DNA from: Erysipelotrichaceae bacterium
Lineage (GTDB): Bacteria > Bacillota_I > Bacilli_A > Erysipelotrichales > Erysipelotrichaceae
NCBI GenBank assembly: GCA_012523895.1
Contig: JAAYSZ010000029.1
Coordinates: 31,036 to 95,035 of the forward strand
Reading direction: 5' to 3'
Length of the DNA stretch: 64,000 nt
In this document: piece by piece, positions 9,200-17,198 of the stretch
Layout of the letters: each line of letters opens with the position of its first letter
Position numbering within the stretch: the stretch's first letter is position 1
The notes under the pieces: generated by a model
Told to the model about the DNA's origin: nothing
The model's input: the letters and a program-made list of their open reading frames with translations, nothing else
Databases searched by the model: none
Translations under genes and position numbers: made by a program

Positions 9200-9841
9200 A
9201 TGAGGATAAATGACATAATAAACAATGTTGAAATCTATGGATTTGAAAGTTCAATAAAAGGAAGTAAATATCCAATGAGTGTAAACATAGAAAATCTTGA
9301 TGAAGAAGTTACAACAAGAACAATTGAATTAGCATCAGCAACTATTGGTGAAGGTCATGATAATTTTATGAATGGAATCATTGTTCAATTTGATTTAACC
9401 TTTACTAATAAAGCTTGGGTTGAAGCAGAAAGATATAATTTTTTAGATTTCATTAGTTCACAATCAGCAATTAATTCAATTACAAAATTTGATATGGATA
9501 ATTCTTATATTAATTATGTAGATTCTAGAATAATTGAAGTAATGAAAGATAAGATATTAGAATATAATGATTTAATTAAAGATATTAAAAATTTAAAAAA
9601 AGATGGAAAAGATACAACAACACTAAATAGAATTGCTAAGGTTAAATATCTTGAAATTCTTTATTCTAATCCTGCAGGATTTAAATTAACCGCAAGAATG
9701 ACCACAAATTACAGACAACTTAAAACAATATATAAACAAAGAAGATACCATGTTTTACCTGAATGGCAAATCTTTTGTGATTGGGTAGAAACATTACCAT
9801 ATAGTGATTTTATTACAAGGAAAGGGAAGAGATTTGAGTAA
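9200..9841 (+). CDS. Conserved protein of unknown function, faintly ThyX-like
   Basis: 213 aa, starting on the base after the mnmG stop. Two distinctive segments are visible: AWVEAERYNFLDFISSQSAI (about 73-92) and TTNYRQLKTIYKQRRYHVLP (about 170-190), followed by EW and FCDWVETLPYSDFI. Proteins with this tail occur, as I recall, in Gram-positive genomes and phages as hypotheticals. The Asn-x-Arg-x-Leu segment and the RY/SSQS block recall flavin-dependent thymidylate synthase, but the RHR-x7-S signature is absent, so this is only a remote suggestion. It overlaps the sirtuin gene by 8 bp. Confidence 0.6.
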   Translation: MRINDIINNVEIYGFESSIKGSKYPMSVNIENLDEEVTTRTIELASATIGEGHDNFMNGIIVQFDLTFTNKAWVEAERYNFLDFISSQSAINSITKFDMDNSYINYVDSRIIEVMKDKILEYNDLIKDIKNLKKDGKDTTTLNRIAKVKYLEILYSNPAGFKLTARMTTNYRQLKTIYKQRRYHVLPEWQIFCDWVETLPYSDFITRKGKRFE

Positions 9842-10583
9842 TTTAGATTTATTTATAAAACAAATTAAAGAGAGTAAAAAGATAGTATTTTTTGGTGGTG
9901 CAGGTGTATCTACTGCTAGTGGTATTCCTGATTTTAGAAGTCAAAGTGGTGTATATAATAAAAAATTAGGATATTCTGTAAGTGGTGAAGAAATATTGTC
10001 CATTAGATTTTTAAATGCTAATCCAAAAGAGTTTTTTGATTTTTCATTTAATCATATTTATTTTCCAGAAGTATTACCAAGCATTGCACACAAGTTTCCA
10101 GTATTTTTAGAAGAAAATAATAAAGATGTAACTGTAGTAACACAAAACATTGATGGCTTACATCAAGTTGCAGGAAGTAAAAAGGTAATAGAATTACATG
10201 GAACACAAAATACAGCAACATGTTTAAAATGTAATAAAAAATATGATGGAAAAGAAGTTTTAAATTTAAGAGATAAAGATGGAATTCCTAGATGTACATA
10301 TGATAATGGAATTGTTAGACACGATGTAGTATTATTTGGACAAAATCTAAACAATGCTGATATAAGTAATGCTATAGAAGCGATAAGTAATGCTGATATG
10401 TTAATAGTTGCAGGAACATCATTAAATGTTTATCCAGCAGCGGGATTAATATATTACTTTAATGGAAAATATTTAGTATTAGTGAATAAAGAAAGAGTAA
10501 ATATTAGAGAAGATAATGTCTTAATTTTCCAAGATGATATGAATAAAGTGTTTAAAGAAGTAATTGAAAAAGGAATAGACTAA
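9834..10583 (+). CDS. NAD-dependent protein deacylase, Sir2 family
   Basis: Sirtuin removing acyl groups from lysines using NAD. About 249 aa from a TTG at 9834, chosen because AAGGGAAGAG lies at the right distance; a GTG at 9804 lacks this. Motifs: GAGVSTASGIPDFRS (about 22-36), TQNIDGLH (about 103), catalytic His in ELHGT (about 122). The zinc site is odd: CLKC is present (about 129, 132) and one later Cys (about 153), but the fourth position is Asp (CTYD) where Cys is normal, and the usual RP after it is RH. Whether zinc still binds is open. Confidence 0.9.
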   Translation: MSNLDLFIKQIKESKKIVFFGGAGVSTASGIPDFRSQSGVYNKKLGYSVSGEEILSIRFLNANPKEFFDFSFNHIYFPEVLPSIAHKFPVFLEENNKDVTVVTQNIDGLHQVAGSKKVIELHGTQNTATCLKCNKKYDGKEVLNLRDKDGIPRCTYDNGIVRHDVVLFGQNLNNADISNAIEAISNADMLIVAGTSLNVYPAAGLIYYFNGKYLVLVNKERVNIREDNVLIFQDDMNKVFKEVIEKGID

Positions 10584-10585
10584 AC

Positions 10586-10612
10586 AAGGATGGTAAATAC
10601 CATCTTTTTTAT
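10586..10612 (+). terminator. Intrinsic terminator after sirtuin
   Basis: GGATGG and CCATCT arms around TAAATA, then a T-rich tract; ends the mnmG-sir2 run. Confidence 0.75.
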
Positions 10613-10651
10613 TTTTAAGACAATAACTATCATAAAAGGTATAATAATGTT

Positions 10652-11824
10652 ATGAAAAAAATTGTTATTTTTATATTGATATCACTTCTGATTGGATGTT
10701 CAACTAAAAAAGAAGAAATAGTAGAAATACCAAAGTATGATGATATAGTTATCAAAGCTTCATGGTTTAGCTTTGTAGACTTTAGAGATAATATGCAAAA
10801 TAAAAGCGAAGAAGATTTTAGTAGTGAAGTTGAAAATATAATTAATACTCTTGATGAAGGAGGATTTAATACTATATATGTTCATGCTGTTTCTTTTACA
10901 GATGCTTTTTATGATTCTAATATTTATCCAAGAACATTAATATTACCTAATATTGAATATGATCCTTTAAATATATTTATAGAAAAAGCACATAAAAAAG
11001 GAATAAGAGTAGAAGCATGGATTAATCCAATGAGATCATACTTAGAAGAAGAATTAATATATGTAGATGATGACTTTATAGTTAAAAAATGGATTAATGA
11101 TGAAAAACCATATATTAAAAATGTTAAGGGAAGATATTATTTAAACCCTGCATATGAAGAAGTAAACAATTTGATTTTAAGTGTTATAGATGAACTTATT
11201 ACAAATTATGATATTGATGGAATTCATATGGATGATTATTTTTATCCTGATGGTGTAACTGAAGATTTTGATTATGAAGTGTATAGTGAAAGATGCTTAA
11301 ATAAATGTAGTTTAAAAGAGTTTAGAACAAGCAATGTTAACAACTTAGTTGCATTAATAAATAAAAAAGTAAAAAAAGCTAATTTAGTATTTGGAATTAG
11401 TCCAAGTGGAAATATGTCTTATTCAATAGATACAATATATGGGAATTTTTATGACTGGGTAGATGCAAGAATAGTTGATTATTTAATACCTCAAATATAT
11501 TGGGGATACAATCATCCAACAAAACCATATTTAAAAACACTTGAAGAATGGATGGAAGTAGTTAAAGGTACTGATATTGATCTTATTGTTGGTTTAGCAG
11601 GATATAAGATAGGTGTAGAAGATGTATATGCTAAAGAAGGAAAAGATGAATGGATAGAAAATAATGATATTATTTCTAAACAAATTCAAGATGCAAAAGA
11701 ATTAAAAGTAAAAGGAATATCTATATTTAGTTATCAATCTATATATAAACCAATTAAAGAGGTAGAAAAGGCAGTAGAATTAGAAAGAGAAAAATTTGAA
11801 GAAAAATTATTGGGGTGGAAATAA
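10652..11824 (+). CDS. Lipoprotein with glycosyl-hydrolase-like GHL10 (COG1649) domain
   Basis: 390 aa. Signal peptide with lipobox LIGC (Cys 16), so anchored on the outer face of the membrane. The rest is a TIM-barrel-like domain with family features: IYVHAVSFTDAFY, KKGIRVEAWINPMR, DIDGIHMDDYFYPDG and DYLIPQIYWG. GHL10 proteins are thought to act on glycans of the cell surface; the substrate is unknown. TATAAT at 10640-10645 ends 6 nt before ATG and there is no Shine-Dalgarno, so the mRNA may be leaderless. The following flavoprotein gene starts 1 nt after its stop. Confidence 0.85.
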   Translation: MKKIVIFILISLLIGCSTKKEEIVEIPKYDDIVIKASWFSFVDFRDNMQNKSEEDFSSEVENIINTLDEGGFNTIYVHAVSFTDAFYDSNIYPRTLILPNIEYDPLNIFIEKAHKKGIRVEAWINPMRSYLEEELIYVDDDFIVKKWINDEKPYIKNVKGRYYLNPAYEEVNNLILSVIDELITNYDIDGIHMDDYFYPDGVTEDFDYEVYSERCLNKCSLKEFRTSNVNNLVALINKKVKKANLVFGISPSGNMSYSIDTIYGNFYDWVDARIVDYLIPQIYWGYNHPTKPYLKTLEEWMEVVKGTDIDLIVGLAGYKIGVEDVYAKEGKDEWIENNDIISKQIQDAKELKVKGISIFSYQSIYKPIKEVEKAVELEREKFEEKLLGWK

Positions 11825-11825
11825 T

Positions 11826-13211
11826 ATGTTTAATAAAGAATATGAAATAGTAATTATTGGTGGAGGAATTGGAGGTTTAATGCTTGCATATAACCTTGTT
11901 TCACAAAATAAATATAAAGATATATTGTTGGTTGAAAAAGGAAGACCATTAGAAAGCAGATCTTGTCCTATAGTTACAGGAAAGGTTGATAAATGTATTA
12001 AATGTTCTCCATGTAACATTATGGAGGGTATGGGAGGAGCTGGAGCTTTTTCTGATGGAAAATATAATATTTCCACTGAATATGGAGGTTGGCTACCAGA
12101 TGTTATGGATAGTAAAGAAGTATTAAAATACATTCATAAAGCAGATGAAATATTAATGTCTTTTGGAGCCACAAAAGAAACATATAAACCTGACAATAAA
12201 TTAAAAAAATTGTGCTTACAGTATGATTTACATATGCAACAAGCAGAAGTAAAGCACTTAGGAACTGATGCAAATTTTTTAACTATGACTAAATTGGTTG
12301 ATTACTTAAAAGGCAAAATTCAAATAGAAACATTATCAAATGTAGTAGATGTTAATAAAGATACTAAAGAAGTGTTTATTAAACAAAATGGAAAAGAGTA
12401 TATTGTAAAAGGTAAAAAAATAGTTTTTGCGATTGGTAGAGCAGGTGCAAGTAATTTTAGAAAATGGTGTGATAAAAATAATATACAAAGTTACAATAAT
12501 CAAGTTGATATTGGTGTAAGAGTTGAAGTTCCATCAATTGTTTGGGAACATTTTTCTAAGAAAATATATGAACCAAAAATACTATATAGAACAAAAAAAT
12601 ATGGAGATATTACAAGGATGTTTTGCTTTAATGAAAGAGGACATGTTGTTACAGAAAACACTGATGGTATCTTAACTGTAAATGGTCATTCATTTAAACA
12701 AGAAGAAAAGAAAACAGAAAATAGCAATTTTGCACTTCTTAGTACAAGTAGATTTACAGAACCTTTTAAAGAACCAATTGAGTACGCAAAGGCAGTAGCA
12801 TCACTTGCCAATATGTTAAGTGGAGGATCTGTGTTAGTACAAAGATTAGGCGATTTAGAAAATGGAAGAAGAACTAATGAAAAAAGGTTGGCCCAATCTA
12901 CTGTAAGACCAACATTAAAATCAGTTCCAGGTGATTTAAGTTTATGTATGCCTAAAAGACAATTAGATAATATAATTGAAACTTTACATGCTTTAGATAA
13001 GGTGGCTCCAGGGACCGCAAATCATGATACTTTATTACATGGAGTAGAATGTAAATTTTATAGTGCTAGAGTAAAGTGTACAAATTTTGAAATAGATGAT
13101 TGTAAAGATATATATGCTCTTGGTGATGGTGCAGGATTTACTAGAAGTCTAGCACAAGCAGCCGCAAATGGATTAATTGTTGGAGATATATTGAATCAAA
13201 AAGCACAATAA
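11826..13211 (+). CDS. FAD-dependent dehydrogenase, COG2509 family
   Basis: 461 aa. GGGIGGL FAD motif at about 11-17 and the family signature of Cys residues (CP...CIKCSPC, about 47-63) followed by GMGGAGAFSDGK; the C-terminus has IYALGDGAGFTRSLAQAAANG. The start is the ATG at 11826 behind GGGGTGG; an earlier ATG lies inside the preceding gene and lacks an RBS. The Cys set could bind metal or take part in redox chemistry. The substrate is unknown for this widespread anaerobe family. Confidence 0.88.
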   Translation: MFNKEYEIVIIGGGIGGLMLAYNLVSQNKYKDILLVEKGRPLESRSCPIVTGKVDKCIKCSPCNIMEGMGGAGAFSDGKYNISTEYGGWLPDVMDSKEVLKYIHKADEILMSFGATKETYKPDNKLKKLCLQYDLHMQQAEVKHLGTDANFLTMTKLVDYLKGKIQIETLSNVVDVNKDTKEVFIKQNGKEYIVKGKKIVFAIGRAGASNFRKWCDKNNIQSYNNQVDIGVRVEVPSIVWEHFSKKIYEPKILYRTKKYGDITRMFCFNERGHVVTENTDGILTVNGHSFKQEEKKTENSNFALLSTSRFTEPFKEPIEYAKAVASLANMLSGGSVLVQRLGDLENGRRTNEKRLAQSTVRPTLKSVPGDLSLCMPKRQLDNIIETLHALDKVAPGTANHDTLLHGVECKFYSARVKCTNFEIDDCKDIYALGDGAGFTRSLAQAAANGLIVGDILNQKAQ

Positions 13212-13220
13212 GTGCTTTTT
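13198..13220 (+). terminator. Intrinsic terminator after COG2509 gene
   Basis: AAAAAGCAC (13198-13206) pairs with GTGCTTTTT (13212-13220), overlapping the stop codon. Confidence 0.8.
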
Positions 13221-13254
13221 AAATACTTTAGTTTGTATATATATTTATAAGATA

Positions 13255-13279
13255 TAAAAAAAGAGCTTTGCAGCTCTTT
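13255..13279 (-). terminator. Intrinsic terminator of the DUF6935-like gene
   Basis: AAAGAGCT/AGCTCTTT hairpin (13260-13279) with an A-run on the plus strand that gives a U-tract on the minus transcript. Confidence 0.8.
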
Positions 13280-13763
13280 ACCATCCACTTAAGTTTGCAG
13301 GTTTTCTAATATCCGCAAGTAGTAAGTTTTCCCACAAATACCATTTACCATCTTTTTCTCTAAGAACAATTGGTCTTTGTGAATCAGCTCCACTAGATTG
13401 AATATATAATTTTGCATATCCTTCATTGTCATATGAATACTTATTATCATATACAGTTATTTTAAGTGGAGAATTGTATTCATAGTTATTAGATGGAGAA
13501 GTTCCTTCAAAATAAGATTTAATTACATAAGGTTTATCACTTATTCTATCTTTAATAAAACTAATATCATAGTTAGATAAAGGTTTAGGTCCCTTTAATA
13601 CATTTAACATTTCAATTGTTTTATTTACATCATGTTCATAGTTTAACAAAACTAGAGCAGTTAATGCGGCTGCTTTAAAAGGTGTATCTAGAGATATTTC
13701 TGGAATATTTTGTAGTTCATCTTTTGATTTTGGAAAATTTTTAAAAGTAAATGTAACATTCAT
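13278..13763 (-). CDS. DUF6935-type protein, function unknown
   Basis: 161 aa from the ATG at 13763, preceded on its strand by AAAGGATG; a longer reading frame upstream has no ribosome site. No signal peptide or membrane segment. Aromatic-rich with SYFEGTSPSNNYEY and a C-terminal WYLWENLLLADIRKPA, which I recall from small DUF6935-type proteins of gut Firmicutes, often next to surface or secreted proteins. Divergent from the large surface-protein gene, sharing a ~190-bp intergenic region. The assignment is from memory. Confidence 0.6.
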   Translation of the reverse strand: MNVTFTFKNFPKSKDELQNIPEISLDTPFKAAALTALVLLNYEHDVNKTIEMLNVLKGPKPLSNYDISFIKDRISDKPYVIKSYFEGTSPSNNYEYNSPLKITVYDNKYSYDNEGYAKLYIQSSGADSQRPIVLREKDGKWYLWENLLLADIRKPANLSGW

Positions 13764-13847
13764 TTTTAACACATCCTTTCTTTGATTTAATAATAAAAAA
13801 TTTAATAAATAAAACAACTGACTTAAGTCTAATAATATATCATACCT

Positions 13848-13877
13848 TTGGACATAACTATTATTAGATGATATACT
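13848..13877 (+). promoter_or_regulatory. Promoter of the 13954 surface-protein gene
   Basis: TTGGAC (13848-13853), 18-bp spacer, TATACT (13872-13877). The predicted start at about 13884 gives a ~70-nt 5' UTR. An 8-bp inverted repeat, TATATCAT/ATGATATA, brackets the region and might be an operator. Confidence 0.7.
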
Positions 13878-13953
13878 ATTTGCGCGATACTTTATGTTTT
13901 TAAAGAATCGGGGAATATTTAAAAATATAGAAAAGGAGAAGATAATTAAACAA

Positions 13954-16350
13954 ATGGGGAATGTAACTACAAAAAGGTTTTTTGTCTTTTTAACATTGTT
14001 TACAATGTTAATATTCCAAACTCAACAACCAGTAATTGCAATGGAAGCTGAATCTAATAAAGAAATACAAGAAATTACAGAAGATATGAATCAAAATAAT
14101 GAAGATGAAGTTCTTTTTCAACAAGTTGATGAAGAAAAATCAGAAATAATTACAGAAGAAAAACTAACAATTGAAATAGAAGATTCTAATCAACCTGTGA
14201 GTGATACAACTCTAGATGAAGAAACAGTAGAAACTGATTCTAATAAAGAAGAAACAATAACAAATGAAGTAACAGATACTTTAGAGAGTGAATTAGATAA
14301 AATAGTATCAGAAGAAATAATTGAAGATGAAAATGATGATATCTTAATAGAAGAAAATATTAGTTTAAAATCTAAAGAAGAAACTGAGCCTTTAATAATG
14401 ATGCTTAGCTATCCTGTTATGTTACTTAACTCTCCAAAAAGTGCTAATGCAATATATGTAAATGGTGTAAATGGAGATGATAGTAAAGATGGAAGTACTA
14501 AAGAAAATGCAGTTAAAACCTTTGCAAAAGCAAAAGAATTAGCAACTAATAATCAAGGAATTACAACTATTTTTGTTACAGGCACAATATCAACATCTGG
14601 AGATGTTTCTCTTGAAGGAACAAATGCAATATTAAAAAGAGAAGCATCTTTTAATGGATATATATTAGATGTTGCAGTTGGAAAAACACTAACATTAACA
14701 AATATTACAGTGGATGGTAATTCTGAAGAAGCAATAAATGCGTCTAGTTCACTTGTTAGAGCATCAGGAACATTAAATATTACTGATGGAACCATACTTC
14801 AAAATAATAAGATTGGTACTAAAACACAAATCAAACGAGAAGGTGGTGCGGTTTATAGTAGTGGTGGAACCATAAATATGACTAATGGAACAATCCAAAA
14901 TAATAATGCAAACTCTGGAGGTGGTATTATGTTAAGAAATAATGCCAAGCTAAATATGTCTGGAGGAACAATTATAAACAATCAAGCAATAAATGGTAAA
15001 AGTACTTGGAATGATGCAGGAGCAGGTGGAGGAGTTGCTTTATATAATGGAGGAACATTTAATTTAAGTGGAGGATTAATCCAAAACAACACTTCAGAAG
15101 AAGTAGGTGGAGGAATTAGTGTTGGAACATTAGAAGCAAGTACTGCAAATAATATATTAAATATGACTGGTGGAACAATAGATGGAAACACATCAAATGC
15201 TACTGGTGGAGGTATATTTATTCAGGCAGCTTATGGAACCACTCGAATTTCAAGAGCTACAATTACTGCAGGAAATATTACAAACAATAAAATGTTAGGA
15301 ACTGGAAGAACAAATTTTATGTTTGGCGGAGGCGGTATATATGTTAATGGACTTGATGCACCAGGTTATAAAAATGGAGAACTATTTCTTGATAATGTTG
15401 TTGTAACTAACAATGAAGCTAAAATTCAAGGAGGCGGATACGCTAGCTGTCCAGTTAGCAACACTAAAATATATGTCGGCGGAGCAATTTATGGGAATTC
15501 TAAATCTGATTCAACTAATGATGCTAGAGAAATATACATATATAGTGATACTGGATCTTGGTTAGGAGCTCATGCTGGAAATCCAAAATACTATATTTCA
15601 GATACAATGTTGGGTGGTGTTCCATATAACTGGAAAGATGAAAATAATAAAGAAGTTCCATTAAATAAGCTTTCAGGCACACTTATGGGAGATGGAACGG
15701 AACTTAAATTGCATACAGATTCAGTAGGAAATGCAAATACATTAAGCCTAGCAAAAGTGTTTATTACAGGAAACTATTCAGAAACACGTGGTGGAGGAAT
15801 AGGTTCTAATGGTGATGTTACTATTGGTAAAGCAGGAGGTCTATTTAATATATATGTAGATAAAACATGGGATGATAACAATAATCAATCAGGAACTAGA
15901 CCTTCAACAATTGAAATAGAACTTTTTAGAAAGGTTAAAGGAAGCAGTGATGATCCTGAATTTATAGGTTATGAAACAATGGTTCCAGATACTAGCGGAA
16001 ATTGGTCATTAACTATTAATAATCTTCTTATAAAAGATTCAAGTGGAAATGATTATGAATATAGCATTAAAGAAAGAACTGTTTCAGGATATAAAGCTAC
16101 AATAACAGGAGATCAAACTTCAGGCTTTGTGATAGATAATTGTAAGCTTCCAAATACACCAACAAACCCTATAAATCCAAAAACAAATAAAGAAAACAAT
16201 AATCTAAATACAGAAACACAAAATAGCCCATCTTTAAATTTATACGGATATGTTGTGCCAAACACAGGAGATGAAAGAACTGTTTATATTTGGATAGGTA
16301 TATTGGTGGTGGCTATAGGTGGATTGTTAATTATAAATAGGAAAAAATAA
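13954..16350 (+). CDS. Cell-surface protein: acidic stalk, beta-helix repeats, Cna-B domain, sortase-like tail
   Basis: 798 aa from ATG 13954 (GGAG lies upstream, though 15 nt away; the in-frame ATG at 13894 has no RBS and would leave only a 9-nt leader). Order: signal peptide (KRFFVFLTLFTMLIFQ, about 8-23), Glu/Thr-rich stalk to about 150, then Gly/Asn-rich repeats of the type GGTI-NN-GGGI (about 200-560) typical of right-handed beta-helix adhesins, a Cna-B-like beta-sandwich (about 630-730), Pro/Asn linker, VPNTG (about 768-772), a hydrophobic helix and RKK. The tail is a sorting signal with Val replacing Leu of LPxTG. Likely wall-anchored adhesin; no sortase gene is in the window. Confidence 0.85.
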   Translation: MGNVTTKRFFVFLTLFTMLIFQTQQPVIAMEAESNKEIQEITEDMNQNNEDEVLFQQVDEEKSEIITEEKLTIEIEDSNQPVSDTTLDEETVETDSNKEETITNEVTDTLESELDKIVSEEIIEDENDDILIEENISLKSKEETEPLIMMLSYPVMLLNSPKSANAIYVNGVNGDDSKDGSTKENAVKTFAKAKELATNNQGITTIFVTGTISTSGDVSLEGTNAILKREASFNGYILDVAVGKTLTLTNITVDGNSEEAINASSSLVRASGTLNITDGTILQNNKIGTKTQIKREGGAVYSSGGTINMTNGTIQNNNANSGGGIMLRNNAKLNMSGGTIINNQAINGKSTWNDAGAGGGVALYNGGTFNLSGGLIQNNTSEEVGGGISVGTLEASTANNILNMTGGTIDGNTSNATGGGIFIQAAYGTTRISRATITAGNITNNKMLGTGRTNFMFGGGGIYVNGLDAPGYKNGELFLDNVVVTNNEAKIQGGGYASCPVSNTKIYVGGAIYGNSKSDSTNDAREIYIYSDTGSWLGAHAGNPKYYISDTMLGGVPYNWKDENNKEVPLNKLSGTLMGDGTELKLHTDSVGNANTLSLAKVFITGNYSETRGGGIGSNGDVTIGKAGGLFNIYVDKTWDDNNNQSGTRPSTIEIELFRKVKGSSDDPEFIGYETMVPDTSGNWSLTINNLLIKDSSGNDYEYSIKERTVSGYKATITGDQTSGFVIDNCKLPNTPTNPINPKTNKENNNLNTETQNSPSLNLYGYVVPNTGDERTVYIWIGILVVAIGGLLIINRKK

Positions 16351-16354
16351 TATA

Positions 16355-16376
16355 AAAGAGCGAAAGCTCTTTTTTT
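16355..16376 (+). terminator. Intrinsic terminator after surface-protein gene
   Basis: AAAGAGC, loop GAAA, GCTCTTT followed by T-run. Confidence 0.88.
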
Positions 16377-16406
16377 AGTAGATAATAAAAGTAATAGTTT
16401 TTATAA

Positions 16407-16415
16407 TGTTATAAT
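16407..16415 (+). promoter_or_regulatory. Extended -10 promoter of the nanE-GRE operon
   Basis: TGTTATAAT (TGn plus perfect -10). A second TATAAT lies 8 bp upstream. No clear -35. The same extended -10 recurs before rsmG, the 32823 RNA and rnmV. Confidence 0.6.
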
Positions 16416-16451
16416 TATTTTAGATGGAATAAACAGATAGGAGAGATATTA

Positions 16452-17198
16452 ATGAAAACTACAGATCCAAGAAAGAAAGCTATATTAGAATCAATGAAAG
16501 GTCTTATTGTTTCATGTCAAGTTCAACATGATGATCCAATTTATACAGATGATATGGCTGTAAAAATGGCAGAAGCTGCACAGTGGGGTGGTGCAGTAGG
16601 AATACGAGCAAACTCACCTGAACAAATTAAAGCCATAAAAGAAAAAGTAGATTTACCAGTTATTGGATTATATAAAATTTGGAATGAAAATACTGATGTT
16701 TTTATTACTCCAACCTTAGAATCCGCAAAACAAGTATGGGAAGCAGGCGCAGATATTATTGCACTTGATTGTACAAATCAACTTACACATGAAAATAAAC
16801 CGGCTTGGGAATTATTGCCAATACTTAAAAAAGAGATACCTGAAGCTATAATATTTGCGGATGTATCTACATATGATGAAGCAAAACATGCAATTGAGTT
16901 AGGTGCAGATATTGTAGCTCCTACTCTATATGGATATACAGAAGAAACTAAACACATTGAAGAACCAAATATGAGAGAGTTTGCCCGTATGTGTGCTGAC
17001 TTTAAAGATGATGCTTATGTTTTTATGGAAGGACATATCTATACTCCTGAAGATGCAATTAAATGTTTATATTTAGGATGTCATGCAGTTGTGGTAGGAA
17101 GTGCAATTACACGACCTCATATAACCACACTTCGATTTACAGATTTAATAAATAGATATCAATCAAACTGGCGAGATGAAGAAAGGAGAAGTCATTGA
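16452..17198 (+). CDS. nanE: Putative N-acetylmannosamine-6-phosphate 2-epimerase (NanE family)
   Basis: TIM-barrel epimerase of amino-sugar phosphates. 248 aa with family residues GIRANS (Arg about 57), the Lys of GLYK (about 74), DVFITPTLESA, catalytic-type Glu in MEGHIYTPEDA (about 193) and the phosphate loop VVVGSAITRP. The usual T-x-R-x-RP segment after IALD is replaced by CTNQLTHENKP, so the substrate may not be ManNAc-6-P. No nanA, nanK or nagA is present. It is fused by a 4-bp overlap to a glycyl radical enzyme gene, which is not a sialate-pathway partner. RBS AGGAGAG. Confidence 0.85.
   Translation: MKTTDPRKKAILESMKGLIVSCQVQHDDPIYTDDMAVKMAEAAQWGGAVGIRANSPEQIKAIKEKVDLPVIGLYKIWNENTDVFITPTLESAKQVWEAGADIIALDCTNQLTHENKPAWELLPILKKEIPEAIIFADVSTYDEAKHAIELGADIVAPTLYGYTEETKHIEEPNMREFARMCADFKDDAYVFMEGHIYTPEDAIKCLYLGCHAVVVGSAITRPHITTLRFTDLINRYQSNWRDEERRSH

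Noticed and set aside
14800..15500. Tandem DNA repeats in the surface-protein gene
   Set aside because: The GGTI/NN/GGG repetition is at protein level (beta-helix coils); the nucleotide copies are too diverged to be a DNA repeat element.
15780..15800. Second parS-like site (CACGTG inside the surface-protein gene)
   Set aside because: Only the central hexamer matches; flanks (GAAACACGTGGTGG) are not the parS palindrome.
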